Positions 37,558 through 46,675 are shown, numbered from the stretch's first letter. The stretch is 64,000 bases of DNA from Phytohabitans aurantiacus (GCF_027923225.1 NZ_BSDI01000001.1:287946-351945); one strand, 5' to 3'. The notes: generated by a model from the letters alone, not told the origin. Numbers and translations: made by a program.

Positions 37558-38879
37558 GCGGCGTGACCCGGATCAAAGAATTCAACCTGCCCGACCTCGG
37601 TGAAGGTCTCACCGAGGGTGAGATCCTCAAGTGGCTGGTCAAGGTCGGCGACACCATCGAGCTGAACCAACCCATCGTCGAGGTCGAGACCGCCAAGGCC
37701 GCGGTCGAGATCCCGGCGAAGTGGGCCGGCAAGGTGGAGGCGATCTTCCATGAGGAGGGCACGACAGTCGAGGTCGGCGCCCCGATCATCGCCATCGACA
37801 CCGACCCGACGGCACCTCCCGTGGCACCGTCCGCGTCTTCGTCGGGGTCCGAAGCACCAGCCCGAACCCCGGTCCTGGTGGGTTACGGCCCGCGCTCGGG
37901 CGCGGCCACGCGTCGACCGAGAAAAAGCGCAAATGGTACGCCCACCGCCGCCCCGACCACCGAGCGATCCGTGCCTCCAGTGGCGGCTGCGCCGGTTGTG
38001 GAGGCACCGGTTGTGGAGGCACCGCCTGCGCTGGTTCTCGCCAAGCCCCCGGTCCGCAAGCTGGCCCGCGACCTCGGTGTCGACCTTGCCGCGCTCGCCG
38101 GCACCGGCCCGCAAGGCTCGATCACCCGAGACGACGTCGAGCAGGCCGCGACGCCCGCCCGTCCGGCACCGACCACGGTCGGCGGCGAGCAGCGGGTACC
38201 GGTCAAGGGCGTCCGCAAGCTCACAGCCGACAACATGGTGGCCTCGGCATTCACCGCGCCGCACGTCACCGAGTTCCTGACGATCGACGTGACCCGTGCG
38301 GTCAAGGCGCTGGACCGGCTGCGCGCGCTGCCCGACTGGCGCGACGTGCGAGTCTCGCCGCTGCTCCTGGCGGCCAAGGCGGTGCTGGTAGCCATCCGCC
38401 GCCACCCGATGGTCAACTCCACCTGGGCCGGCGACGAGATCATCGTCAAGCCATACGTCAACCTGGGCATCGCGGCAGCCACCGAGCGAGGCCTTGTCGT
38501 GCCCAACATCAAGGACACCGGGCAGCTGTCGTTGCGAGAGCTGGCCGACGCGCTCAACGGCCTTGTACAGACCGCCAAATCGGGCAAGACGTCACCGGCT
38601 GACATGTCTGGCGGCACATTCACAATCACGAACGTGGGCGTGTTCGGTGTCGACACCGGCACGCCGATACTTCCCCCGGGTGAATCGGCAATCTTGGCAT
38701 TTGGTGCGATTCGTGAGATGCCGTGGGTGCACAAGGGCAAAATCAAGGCCCGCCAGGTCACCACGCTCGGCCTGTCGTTCGATCACCGCATCATCGACGG
38801 CGAACTCGGCTCCAAATTCCTACGCGACGTAGGCACCTTCATGTCCGACCCCGAAGCCGCCCTCTTGGCCTGGACCTAA
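37554..38879 (+). CDS. 2-oxoacid dehydrogenase E2 (dihydrolipoamide acyltransferase)
   Basis: The 441-residue protein has one lipoyl domain (about residues 7-78, lipoylated Lys in VETAKAAVE), a Pro/Ala linker, the E3-binding domain (RKLARDLGVDLAALAGTGPQGSITRDDV) and the catalytic domain ending in the family DHRIIDGE and GSKFLRDV motifs. GTG 37554 overlaps the E1 beta stop (GTGA); GTG 37563 is a possible alternative. No E3 gene is adjacent, so a shared lipoamide dehydrogenase elsewhere is likely used. Confidence 0.95.
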   Translation: MSGVTRIKEFNLPDLGEGLTEGEILKWLVKVGDTIELNQPIVEVETAKAAVEIPAKWAGKVEAIFHEEGTTVEVGAPIIAIDTDPTAPPVAPSASSSGSEAPARTPVLVGYGPRSGAATRRPRKSANGTPTAAPTTERSVPPVAAAPVVEAPVVEAPPALVLAKPPVRKLARDLGVDLAALAGTGPQGSITRDDVEQAATPARPAPTTVGGEQRVPVKGVRKLTADNMVASAFTAPHVTEFLTIDVTRAVKALDRLRALPDWRDVRVSPLLLAAKAVLVAIRRHPMVNSTWAGDEIIVKPYVNLGIAAATERGLVVPNIKDTGQLSLRELADALNGLVQTAKSGKTSPADMSGGTFTITNVGVFGVDTGTPILPPGESAILAFGAIREMPWVHKGKIKARQVTTLGLSFDHRIIDGELGSKFLRDVGTFMSDPEAALLAWT

Positions 38880-38914
38880 CGGTCCCACCCTGCTCCGCCC
38901 GGCGGCTTTCCGTC

Positions 38915-38993
38915 GATCAAGGGCAAATGCACGCGGTTCGATCTCTTTCCGCGTGTGTTTGCCCTTGATCGTTTCGGTTCTCCTTGATCGGCG
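38915..38993 (+). repeat. Palindromic repeat family, copy C (full)
   Basis: Left arm GATCAAGGGCAAATGCACG (38915-38933), loop containing CGATCTCTTTCCG, right arm CGTGTGTTTGCCCTTGATC (38952-38970), ten bases, TCCTTGATCGGCG (38981-38993). The two arm differences are both G-T wobbles at RNA level. It lies 35 bases after the E2 stop and may terminate that operon. Confidence 0.85.
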
Positions 38994-39002
38994 CGGTCGG
39001 CT

Positions 39003-39361
39003 GCACGCTGACACCGGGTCGAGGTGGCGGCGACGAGCGGCGTCCCCGCCGGCCGCAGGCTGACGCCGAGTCAAGGCCGCGGTGACGTAGAGCGGCGCCA
39101 TCGGACTGCAAGCTGACACCGAGTCAAGGCGGCGACGAGCGGCGTGTTCGCCGGCCGCAGGCTGACGGCAGGTCAAGGCCGCGGCGCGGTAGGGCGGCGG
39201 CGGACTGCAGGCTGACGCCAGGTCAAGGCCGCAGCGACGGGCGGCGTGTTCGCCGGCCGCAGGCTGACGGCAGGTCAGGGCCGCGGCGCGGTAGGGCGGC
39301 GGCGGACTGCAGGCTGACGGCGGGTCGAGGTCGCGGGCACGTAGAGCGGCGTCCTCGCCGG
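39003..39361. repeat. Tandem array of seven 49-53 bp units, two alternating types
   Basis: Units start at 39003, 39055, 39108, 39157, 39207, 39259 and 39309. Each begins GC(A)(A/G/C)GCTGAC followed by a C-rich stretch and G(T)C(A/G)AGG. Units of type 1 end CGCCGGCC and units of type 2 end GGACT, alternating to give a higher-order repeat near 102 bp. Intervening sequence is repeated rather than unique, so it is not a CRISPR array. No gene is supported between 38880 and 39696; 39362-39696 shows nothing else. Confidence 0.85.
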
Positions 39362-39696
39362 GTTGGGCGGCACCGTCGCGTGGTGGCGAGATCTTGCCAG
39401 GTCCGTGCTGAATAGCCGCTCCAGCTCGGCAGGTTGGGCGCGGCTGCCGTCGCGGTAATGCGCATACCGCCCATATCGCGCTTCCCGACGCGCCCCCGGC
39501 GCGACCGAGCGCCGTGACCTCGGCGCGTCAGGCCGCGAGCGCGAAGCGCGTCGGCGAAAGGGGCTGCGCCACGATCGACATCGCGCGAAACCTTCGATCC
39601 TTCGGTGCGTGGTCCACCTCACCTACTAATCGTTGGCGCAGCGCCCATCGGCGCGGTTTAATTGAAACGAACCAAGAGGGGAGCCACCAGACCACC

Positions 39697-39834
39697 ATGA
39701 AGATGATCGACCGGTACCGCAATCGTCGCGAGGTCGCCCGCCGCAACCGCGCCATCGAGCGCGCCCTGCGTGCCACCGACTCGCCGGCTGTCCGCGATGA
39801 GATCCGCATCATGGCGCAGCGCTACTACGGGTAA
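39697..39834 (+). CDS. Small basic hypothetical protein
   Basis: The 45-residue protein MKMIDRYRNRREVARRNRAIERALRA... is very basic at the N-terminus and ends in RIMAQRYYG. It is followed at 17 bases by a textbook intrinsic terminator, which supports it being a real gene. GAGGGG lies 17 bases before the ATG, rather far for a ribosome site. Short Arg-rich proteins of this form recur in Micromonosporaceae as far as I recall; the role is unknown. Confidence 0.6.
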   Translation: MKMIDRYRNRREVARRNRAIERALRATDSPAVRDEIRIMAQRYYG

Positions 39835-39851
39835 CGCCGCCACTACCTCGC

Positions 39852-39878
39852 GACCCGCCCGGCTGCTCCGGGCGGGTC
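39852..39878 (+). terminator. Intrinsic terminator
   Basis: GACCCGCCCGG (39852-39862) pairs perfectly with 39868-39878 across a five-base loop and is followed by TTTCGTATTT. This is the clearest Rho-independent terminator in the window. Confidence 0.9.
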
Positions 39879-40111
39879 TTTCGTATTTATGGCGTCGCAC
39901 ACCGGGATTCCTCCGTCGTTGAGCGCCCGGTACGGTTGGCGGGGTCGCCGCCCTCGCGCAGCGCACCCGCTGGCGTCGATCGAGGAGATCACCGGCGGGC
40001 CGCTGGTCAGGGCTGCACCGCCTGCAGGGCCGGTCTCGCCGCACCGGCAGCCAGGCCAGCCGCGCCCCCACGAGGGGGCGGTACGGCCGAGATGCGATGA
40101 GGAGGCGCACC

Positions 40112-43100
40112 ATGACGTCCGAGGGGCCGCAGCACCACGCCCCGGAGCCGGCCGACGCTGCGCCGGGCACCGGCGGAACCGCCCCGTACGGCGTGGCGCA
40201 CGACAGCGAGTGGGGCGCCCCGCCGCCCCCCGGCCAGCCGCCGACCCCCTGGGGCGCCGCTCCCGCGAGCAATGGCAGCGAGCCGGCTTCTCCCGCACCG
40301 GCGTTTCCCGCGGACTGGTCCTCCCAGCCCACCGGTTACCCGCCGCCGCCGGCCTACCCACCGGCGCCGTACCCGCCCGCGAGCGGCTCGGCACAGCCTG
40401 TCTCCCCGGCACACCCGCAGTCGACCGGCTCTCCGGCGCAGCCCGTGTCTCCGGCATATCCGCAGGCCAGCGGCTCCGCTTCGCCCTACCCGCAAGCTAG
40501 CGGTTCGGCGTCCCCCTACACGCACGGCGGTGGCGAGCCCTCCGGGTTCCCCGCCGAGCCACCCTTCCCCGCGCAACCGCAGTCTCCGGCGTACGGTGCG
40601 GAGTCCTCCGGTGACTCCCCGTTCGCGCCGCGCCCGCAGAGCCCGGCCACACCGTTCTCCGCCCAGCCGCCCGCCTACGGCACCGAGCCGCCGTTCGCGG
40701 CGCCACCTCAGAGCCCAGCAGCGCCATCCGGCTACGGCACGGACCCATCCTTCGCGGCACCGCCGCAGAGCCCCGCCGGTCCATCCGGCTACGGCGCGGT
40801 GCCGTCTGAGTCGCCGTTCACAGCACGGCCGCAGAGCCCCGCCGGGCCGTCCGGCTACGGGGCGGAGCCGTCGGCCGAGTCGTTCTCTGGCCAGCGGTCG
40901 GTTTATGGCGGCGACGCCTCGGCCTCCGCGGCAGAGTCCCCGTTCGCGGCACGGCCGCAGTCTCCTGCCCAGCCGCCCACTTACGGCACTGAGTCGGCGT
41001 TCTCGAACGAGTCGCCGTTCACCGCGCGGCCACAGAGCCCCGCGGCGCCATCTGGCTACGGCACGGAGCCATCCTTCGCGGCGCGGCCACAGAGCCCGGC
41101 CCAGCCGCCGACGTACGACGAGCCATCCTTCGCGGCACGACCGCAGAGTCCCGCCCAGCCGCCGACGTACGACGAGCCGCCCTTCGCGGCACGGCCACAG
41201 AGCCCTGCCCAGCCACCCGCGTACGACGAGTCGCCGTTCACCGCGCGGCCACAGAGCCCTGCCCATGCACCGGCCTACGACGCCGAGTCGTCCTTCGCGG
41301 CGCGGCCGCAGAGCCCTGCCCAGCCGCCGGCCTATGACGAGTCGCCGTTCGCCGCGCGGCCGCAGAGCCCGGCTGAGCCGCCCGCATACGGCGCGGAGTC
41401 CGCGTTCCAGAGCGAGGCGCCGTTCGCCGGTCGGCCGCAGTCGCCTGCCGAGTCATCGGCCTACGGCGCCCGCGCCAGCTTCAGCGTCCCGGTGCCGGCC
41501 GACTCCCCGGCACAGCCCGTCTCACCGGCCCGGCCTCAGGGCGAACCGGCCCGGCCTCAGGGCGAAAGCGAGCCTGGCGTCTACGGTGCGTCCCTCGGGC
41601 GCCAGCCGGCGTACGACGAGTCCGCGCCCTTCGGCGGGCACCCGCAGGCGGGCGCCTTCGGCGGCGACGCGTTCGGAGGCGAGCAGCCGCGGCCACAGTC
41701 GCCCGCCGGGCCACCGGCCTTCGACGCGCCGGACGTCCCACCCGCCAAGCCGCCGACCTACGGTGCGCGGGCTTCGGTTTCTCCCCCTGCAACGGCCGGC
41801 GAACCGGTCGGACTGCCACCGGAGGCTTGGGCGCCGGCCAGCGCTTGGCCGCCCCAGCCGCAGCAGCAGAGCTTCCCGGCCGCCTACCCGCCGCCACCGA
41901 ACGAAGCCGCGTACCCGCCGCCGAACGAGGCCGCCTACACACAACCGCCGAACGAAGCCGCATACCCGCCCCGGGAGCCGGAGCCGCAGCAGTACGAGGC
42001 GGAACGGTACGAGCAGGCGCCACCGCAGTCTGACCCGACCGGGCCGGGTGGTCCGTTCGCCGGCCAGCAGGTGCGGGTTCCGGGAGCCAGCCTCGGCAAC
42101 CCGCCGCCCGACTTCGACGAGCCCAGTAGCGGCAACCTCTTCACTCCGCGCGCCGCGGCCGACCCGTACGGCTCGCCACCGGCCGCGGCAGCCAGCCCGG
42201 CTTTCGCCAACGGCTTCGACTATGTGAGCCACGGCGGCCCTTCCGCACAGGACAGCCAGGGCGCCCCACCAGAGGTCGCCCCGCCGGTACCGCAGCCGCG
42301 CACGCCGAGGGAGGGCTCCGCGAGCGGACGCGTGTCGGTGCCACAGGCGTCCACACCGACGCCTCAGGCCTCGGAGCGGCCGGTCTCGGCCAGCGCGTCC
42401 GTTCCGACCGCCAGCCGGGTCGCACCGCCCTCAGACCAGGCGCCACCGCCACAGATGAGCACCCCGCAGCCGCGGGTGTACGGGCGTCCGGCCGCGGCCG
42501 AGCCGCCCGAAGACGCGTACCCGCCGGCTGCTCCGCCGGTCGCCGCGTCCGCGAGCGCACGGGTCGCTCCGCCCCAGGCGCCGCAGTCGCCGGCTGATCC
42601 GTACGCCGAGCCGACCGGTATCTTCCAGGGCCCACCGCCCAATGAGGACCGCAGCGCCGGTCAGCAGGCCGGGTTCGGCACCGCCCCGCCAGCCGCATAC
42701 GGCCAGCCGCAAGCGGCTCCCCAGGAGTACGGCGCGCCGTACGGCCAGAATGACTTCGGGCGAGACAGCGGACCGCAGGGGTTCGGACGAGACGGCGGAC
42801 CGCAGGCCTTCGGGCAAGGCGGAGCGCAGGGATACGGGCAAGGCGGACCTCAGGGGTTCGGGCAGGACGGCGCGCAGCAGGGCTACGCGCGGGATGGGCA
42901 ACAGGGCTTCGGGCAGGACGGCGGCGCGCAGGCGTTCGGGCAGGGCGGGCCTCAGGGCTTTGGCCAGGCCGGCGGAGCGCAGGCCGGCGGTGCGCAAGCC
43001 GGTCCCAACGCGACGAGCCAGATGAACCTGCCGCACGGCACAGCCCAGATGGGACCCGTGCCGGGCTTCCCGCCCGCCGAGGGCGAGTCCGATCAGGGCC

Positions 43101-43468
43101 GGTTCGACGCTTTCAAGGCGGAGGAGCCGCCCGCCGAGCCGCCGCCCGCGCCGGCTCGGGAGCGCAACGGCCGGGTACTGGCCATGGTGCTGGTCGCGGC
43201 CGTGCTCATCCTCGCGGTGCCGCTCGGCATCGTATGGCTGCTCAGTGGCGGGTCCGATTCGGCGTTCAACCCCGAGGTCGGCTCGTGCGTGAAGCAGTCG
43301 GGCAACGGGGCGATCGCCGCTCAGTGCACCGATTCGAGCGCGTTCACCGTGGTGTCCAAGGTGGACAACAAGGCGAAGTGCGAAGACCAGAGCCAGCCGC
43401 ACATCGTGATCGCCGGCGACGGTGGGAAGGACCAGGTGCTCTGCCTGAAGCCGGCCACCGGTAGCTAA
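40112..43468 (+). CDS. Large proline-rich repeat protein with C-terminal LppU-like domain
   Basis: The 1118-residue protein is about 1000 residues of Pro/Ala/Ser/Gln-rich low-complexity sequence. It includes some 14 copies of F-A-A-R-P-Q-S-P-A and similar, spaced by 15-25 residues of PxYGxE type. Near residue 1025 there is one membrane helix (VLAMVLVAAVLILAVPLGIVWLL), then a 75-residue outside domain with four Cys (GSCVKQ, AAQC, KAKC, VLCLKP) of the LppU/SCO3897 kind. So the long tail is cytoplasmic and the Cys domain outside. ATG 40112 follows AGGAGG by six bases. The Q-G-F-G-Q-D repeats near 42770-42970 are a second type. Confidence 0.8.
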   Translation: MTSEGPQHHAPEPADAAPGTGGTAPYGVAHDSEWGAPPPPGQPPTPWGAAPASNGSEPASPAPAFPADWSSQPTGYPPPPAYPPAPYPPASGSAQPVSPAHPQSTGSPAQPVSPAYPQASGSASPYPQASGSASPYTHGGGEPSGFPAEPPFPAQPQSPAYGAESSGDSPFAPRPQSPATPFSAQPPAYGTEPPFAAPPQSPAAPSGYGTDPSFAAPPQSPAGPSGYGAVPSESPFTARPQSPAGPSGYGAEPSAESFSGQRSVYGGDASASAAESPFAARPQSPAQPPTYGTESAFSNESPFTARPQSPAAPSGYGTEPSFAARPQSPAQPPTYDEPSFAARPQSPAQPPTYDEPPFAARPQSPAQPPAYDESPFTARPQSPAHAPAYDAESSFAARPQSPAQPPAYDESPFAARPQSPAEPPAYGAESAFQSEAPFAGRPQSPAESSAYGARASFSVPVPADSPAQPVSPARPQGEPARPQGESEPGVYGASLGRQPAYDESAPFGGHPQAGAFGGDAFGGEQPRPQSPAGPPAFDAPDVPPAKPPTYGARASVSPPATAGEPVGLPPEAWAPASAWPPQPQQQSFPAAYPPPPNEAAYPPPNEAAYTQPPNEAAYPPREPEPQQYEAERYEQAPPQSDPTGPGGPFAGQQVRVPGASLGNPPPDFDEPSSGNLFTPRAAADPYGSPPAAAASPAFANGFDYVSHGGPSAQDSQGAPPEVAPPVPQPRTPREGSASGRVSVPQASTPTPQASERPVSASASVPTASRVAPPSDQAPPPQMSTPQPRVYGRPAAAEPPEDAYPPAAPPVAASASARVAPPQAPQSPADPYAEPTGIFQGPPPNEDRSAGQQAGFGTAPPAAYGQPQAAPQEYGAPYGQNDFGRDSGPQGFGRDGGPQAFGQGGAQGYGQGGPQGFGQDGAQQGYARDGQQGFGQDGGAQAFGQGGPQGFGQAGGAQAGGAQAGPNATSQMNLPHGTAQMGPVPGFPPAEGESDQGRFDAFKAEEPPAEPPPAPARERNGRVLAMVLVAAVLILAVPLGIVWLLSGGSDSAFNPEVGSCVKQSGNGAIAAQCTDSSAFTVVSKVDNKAKCEDQSQPHIVIAGDGGKDQVLCLKPATGS
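40590..41470 (+). repeat. Intragenic tandem repeats (FAARPQSPA family)
   Basis: About 14 degenerate copies of a unit of 50-80 bases whose core encodes F(A/T)(A/P)(R/P)PQSPA. The nucleotide cores (GCGGCACGGCCGCAGAGCCC-like) are highly similar between copies, which indicates recent expansion and makes the region prone to copy-number change and assembly error. Confidence 0.75.
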
Positions 43469-43483
43469 AAGGGTCCTTAGTTG

Positions 43484-43526
43484 TGTTGCCAAACTATTGA
43501 CAACATGAATTCGTACATGTGAATCT
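43484..43526 (+). promoter_or_regulatory. Candidate promoter and inverted repeat upstream of the LPMO gene
   Basis: TTGACA at 43497-43502, a 17-base spacer and TGAATC at 43520-43525 form a plausible promoter. TGTTG (43484-43488) and CAACA (43501-43505) make an inverted repeat with a 12-base gap overlapping the -35, which may be a repressor site. The resulting 5' leader of about 95 bases contains GC-rich stems (around 43540-43595). Confidence 0.45.
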
Positions 43527-43625
43527 CTGGGCAGACCGGTGCGGGAGCCACGTAGCCGGGCGCGGGTGCAAGGGCAAGCCCCCGCGCACCTCGCTCCTCG
43601 TTGCTGCCATCGCGCTGGAGGTCAC

Positions 43626-44747
43626 ATGTCCGCCCTCGCACACGCACGCAGACCGCTCGTCTACCGCACGCTCGCCATCGCGGCCGCGGCCATCGTGCTC
43701 CTGACCACGTTCATGGCGAATGTCGCGTCCGCACACGGTTCCACTATCAACCCGATGTCACGCAACTACGGCTGCTGGAAACGGTGGGGGAACGACTTCC
43801 AGAACCCCGCCATGGCCACGCAGGACCCGATGTGCTGGCAGGCGTGGCAGGCCGACTCGACAGCCATGTGGAACTGGAACTCCCTGTACCGGGAGGGTGT
43901 CGCCGGTAACCACCAGGGCGCCATCCCCGACGGCCAGCTGTGCAGCGGCGGCCAAACCGGAGGCACCCGGTACGCCGCGCTGGACAACCCCGGCAACTGG
44001 CGCGCCACGGACGTGGGCAACACGTTCACCTGGACCATGCACGACCAGGCCAGGCACGGCGCCGACTACATCCGGATCTACGTCAGCCGGCAGGGCTACA
44101 ACCCGCTGACGCAACGGCTGCGCTGGGCCGACCTCGAACTGGTACGCGACACCGGCCGCATCCTGCCGGGCGTCGGCCAGACTGAGACCGACCCGGTGCT
44201 CAACGGTGTGTCCATCTCGGCGCAGGTCAGCGCGCCGGGTCGCACGGGCCGCCACATCGTGTACGCGATCTGGCAGGCCAGCCACTCCGACCAGTCGTAC
44301 TACTTCTGCAGCGACGTGCGCTTCCCCGGCGGCGGCACCGAGCCGACCACGCCGCCCACCACCCCACCGACCACGCCTCCGACCACCCCGCCCTCCAGCC
44401 CGCCCGCGTCACCGACCAACGGGCCCACGACCGGCGCACCCGGCACCCGCACCTGCTCGGCCACGTACGCGATCACGGGCCAGTGGACCGGCGGCTTCCA
44501 GGGTGAGGTACGCGTCACAGCCGGCTCGTCCGCGGTCACCGGCTGGACGGTGAACTGGACGTATGCCAACGGGCAGCAGATCGCCCAATCGTGGGGCGCC
44601 ACGATCACCAACAGCGGATCGGCCGTGACCGCCCGAAACGTCGCCTACAACGGCAGCCTCGGCGCCGGCGGCAGCACGACGTTCGGGTTCCTGGGCTCCT
44701 GGAACGGCACCAACGCGGCACCCGCCCTGTCCTGCACCGCCACCTGA
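43626..44747 (+). CDS. Secreted lytic polysaccharide monooxygenase (AA10) with CBM2
   Basis: LPMOs oxidatively cleave crystalline cellulose or chitin using copper bound by a histidine brace. The 373-residue protein has a signal peptide (about 37 residues) ending ASA, after which the mature chain starts with His (HGSTINPMSRNYGCW), the N-terminal copper ligand. The AA10 domain runs to about residue 235, with the second His in the GRHIVYAIWQASHSDQSYYFC segment. A Thr/Pro linker (TPPTTPPTTPP) leads to a C-terminal CBM2 (CSATYAITGQWTGGFQGEVRV to APALSCTAT). ATG 43626 has GGAGG four bases upstream. Confidence 0.93.
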   Translation: MSALAHARRPLVYRTLAIAAAAIVLLTTFMANVASAHGSTINPMSRNYGCWKRWGNDFQNPAMATQDPMCWQAWQADSTAMWNWNSLYREGVAGNHQGAIPDGQLCSGGQTGGTRYAALDNPGNWRATDVGNTFTWTMHDQARHGADYIRIYVSRQGYNPLTQRLRWADLELVRDTGRILPGVGQTETDPVLNGVSISAQVSAPGRTGRHIVYAIWQASHSDQSYYFCSDVRFPGGGTEPTTPPTTPPTTPPTTPPSSPPASPTNGPTTGAPGTRTCSATYAITGQWTGGFQGEVRVTAGSSAVTGWTVNWTYANGQQIAQSWGATITNSGSAVTARNVAYNGSLGAGGSTTFGFLGSWNGTNAAPALSCTAT

Positions 44748-44767
44748 CCTGATTCATCCTCCCCTGT

Positions 44768-44805
44768 GATCGAGGGCAAAGGCGCACCCGCCTTTGCCCT
44801 CGATC
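44768..44805. terminator. Perfect 17-bp hairpin after the LPMO gene
   Basis: GATCGAGGGCAAAGGCG (44768-44784) pairs perfectly with 44789-44805 over a four-base loop. It probably terminates the LPMO gene. The arm shares GATC(A/G)AGGGCAAA with the palindromic repeat family. Confidence 0.75.
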
Positions 44806-44830
44806 CACACAATCAGGGAACAATGGACCG

Positions 44831-46675
44831 ATGGCATCACCACGATCCCGGGTCCGTGCGCCTGAGCTCCGAGGCCGAGGCTGGCTGAACACCGGTGGCA
44901 AGGAGCTGACGCTCGCCGACCTGCGCGGGCGGATCACGATCCTCGACTTCTGGACGTTCTGCTGCATCAACTGCCTGCACGTGCTCGACGAGCTGCGGCC
45001 GCTGGAGGACAAGTACGGAGACGTGCTCGTCGTGATCGGCGTGCACTCGCCGAAGTTCGAGCACGAGCGGGACGCCGACGCGCTTGCCGCGGCCGTCGAG
45101 CGGTACGGGGTGGCGCACCCGGTGCTCGACGACCCGGACCTGGTGACCTGGCAGCAGTACGCCGCCAAGGCGTGGCCGACGCTCGCGGTGATCGACCCGG
45201 AGGGGTACGTGGTCGCCTCGATGGCCGGCGAGGGTCACGCCGAAGGGTTGGGCCGGCTGATCGACGAGCTGATCGCCACCCACGAGGCCAAGGGCACGCT
45301 GCGCAGGGGTGATGGCCCGTACGTGCCGCCCGCCGACGCGCAGACGGTGCTTCGCTTCCCGGGCAAGGCCCTGCCCCTGCCGAGCGGCAACCTGCTGGTC
45401 TCCGACTCGGCGCGGCACTCGCTGGTCGAGTTGGCGGCCGACGGTGAGACGGTGGTGCGCCGGGTCGGTTCCGGGGAGCGGGGCCGGACGGACGGTCCCG
45501 CCGGTGGCGCGAGCTTCTCCGAGCCACAGGGCCTGTGCGTGCTGCCCCGGCACGAGGCGGACATCGCCGGGTACGACGTGGTGGTCGCCGACACGGTCAA
45601 CCATCTGCTGCGCGGGGTGCGGCTGGACACCGGTGAGGTCACCACGATCGCCGGCAGCGGCCGCCCCTGGCGGTCCACCGTGGACAATCACGCGCACGAC
45701 GCGCTGGCGGCCGACCTGTCGTCTCCGTGGGACGTGGCCTGGTACGACGGTCGCGTCATCGTGGCGATGGCCGGGATCCACCAGCTCTGGTGGTTCGACC
45801 CGATCAAGCGGACGGTAGGCGTGTACGCCGGCACCACCGTCGAGGCGCTGCGCGACGGGCCGCTGCCGGACGTGTGGCTGGCGCAGCCGTCCGGCCTCTC
45901 CACCTCGGCCGATGGCACGCGACTGTGGCTGGCCGACAGCGAGACGTCCGCGTTGCGCTATGTGGAAGATGGCGCTCTGCACACGGCCGTGGGGCAGGGC
46001 CTGTTCGACTTCGGGCACGTCGACGGGCCGGCCGGCGAGGCGTTGCTTCAGCACCCGCTGGGCGTCTGCGCCCTGCCCGACGGCTCGGTACTTGTCGCCG
46101 ACACCTACAACGGCGCGGTGCGGCGGTACGACCCGGAGACCGCCCGGGTGTCCACTGTGGCCAGTGGGCTCACCGAGCCCAGCGACGTGGTGCTGGACGC
46201 CGACGGTGGCGTGATCGTGGTGGAGTCGGCAGCGCATCGGCTGGTCCGGCTGGCACCGGGCGCGGTGTCGTCGTCCGGAGCGGTCACGGTGGCAGGCGAA
46301 CGGCACCGCACCGAGCGGCCGCCGACCGACCTGGCGCCCGGCGAGGTGACCCTGGAGGTCGTGTTCACGCCGCCGCCGGGGCAGAAGCTGGACGAGTCGT
46401 TCGGACCGTCGACGCGGCTGGTCGTGTCGGCGTCCCCGCCCGAGTTGCTGCTCGACGGCGCGGGCACCACCACCGATCTGCGCCGCTCGCTGGTGCTCAA
46501 CGAGGCGGTGCCGGCCGGCGTGCTCCAGGTGGTCGCCCAGGCGGCTACCTGCGACGCCGAGGCCGAACACGCCGCCTGCCACCTCACCCGCCAGGACTGG
46601 GGCGTCCCCGTGCGCATCATCGAGGGTGCCGCAACCCGCCTCCCCTTGATCTTGAGGGGGATGGACACCCCATGA
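44831..46675 (+). CDS. Thioredoxin-like/NHL-repeat protein (NHLRC2-like)
   Basis: The 614-residue protein starts with a thioredoxin-like domain (about residues 1-160) in which the redox motif reads WTFCCINCLH, so CxxC is CINC. From about 175 to 470 it forms an NHL beta-propeller with repeated units such as PSGNLLVSDSARHSLVEL and LPDGSVLVADTYNGAVRRYD. The C-terminal part is a beta domain. The architecture matches NHLRC2; a bacterial role in thiol redox handling is guessed from the fold. No signal peptide is present. It ends in a hairpin shared with the convergent pxpA. Confidence 0.88.
   Translation: MASPRSRVRAPELRGRGWLNTGGKELTLADLRGRITILDFWTFCCINCLHVLDELRPLEDKYGDVLVVIGVHSPKFEHERDADALAAAVERYGVAHPVLDDPDLVTWQQYAAKAWPTLAVIDPEGYVVASMAGEGHAEGLGRLIDELIATHEAKGTLRRGDGPYVPPADAQTVLRFPGKALPLPSGNLLVSDSARHSLVELAADGETVVRRVGSGERGRTDGPAGGASFSEPQGLCVLPRHEADIAGYDVVVADTVNHLLRGVRLDTGEVTTIAGSGRPWRSTVDNHAHDALAADLSSPWDVAWYDGRVIVAMAGIHQLWWFDPIKRTVGVYAGTTVEALRDGPLPDVWLAQPSGLSTSADGTRLWLADSETSALRYVEDGALHTAVGQGLFDFGHVDGPAGEALLQHPLGVCALPDGSVLVADTYNGAVRRYDPETARVSTVASGLTEPSDVVLDADGGVIVVESAAHRLVRLAPGAVSSSGAVTVAGERHRTERPPTDLAPGEVTLEVVFTPPPGQKLDESFGPSTRLVVSASPPELLLDGAGTTTDLRRSLVLNEAVPAGVLQVVAQAATCDAEAEHAACHLTRQDWGVPVRIIEGAATRLPLILRGMDTP

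Noticed and set aside
38820..39176. 118-codon minus-strand frame through the tandem array
   Set aside because: Repeats alone explain it; no conserved start or ribosome site.
39003..39361. Possible CRISPR array
   Set aside because: Units are directly adjacent, the intervening sequences are themselves repeated and alternate, and no cas genes are near.
40007..41266. 419-codon minus-strand frame within the repeat gene
   Set aside because: It mirrors the proline-rich repeats and lacks any ribosome site.
43530..43600. Possible c-di-AMP riboswitch before the LPMO gene
   Set aside because: Only GGGAGCCACGTAG is similar; the GGGGTGAATC and GTCAGCTAACC signatures seen at 58969 are missing.
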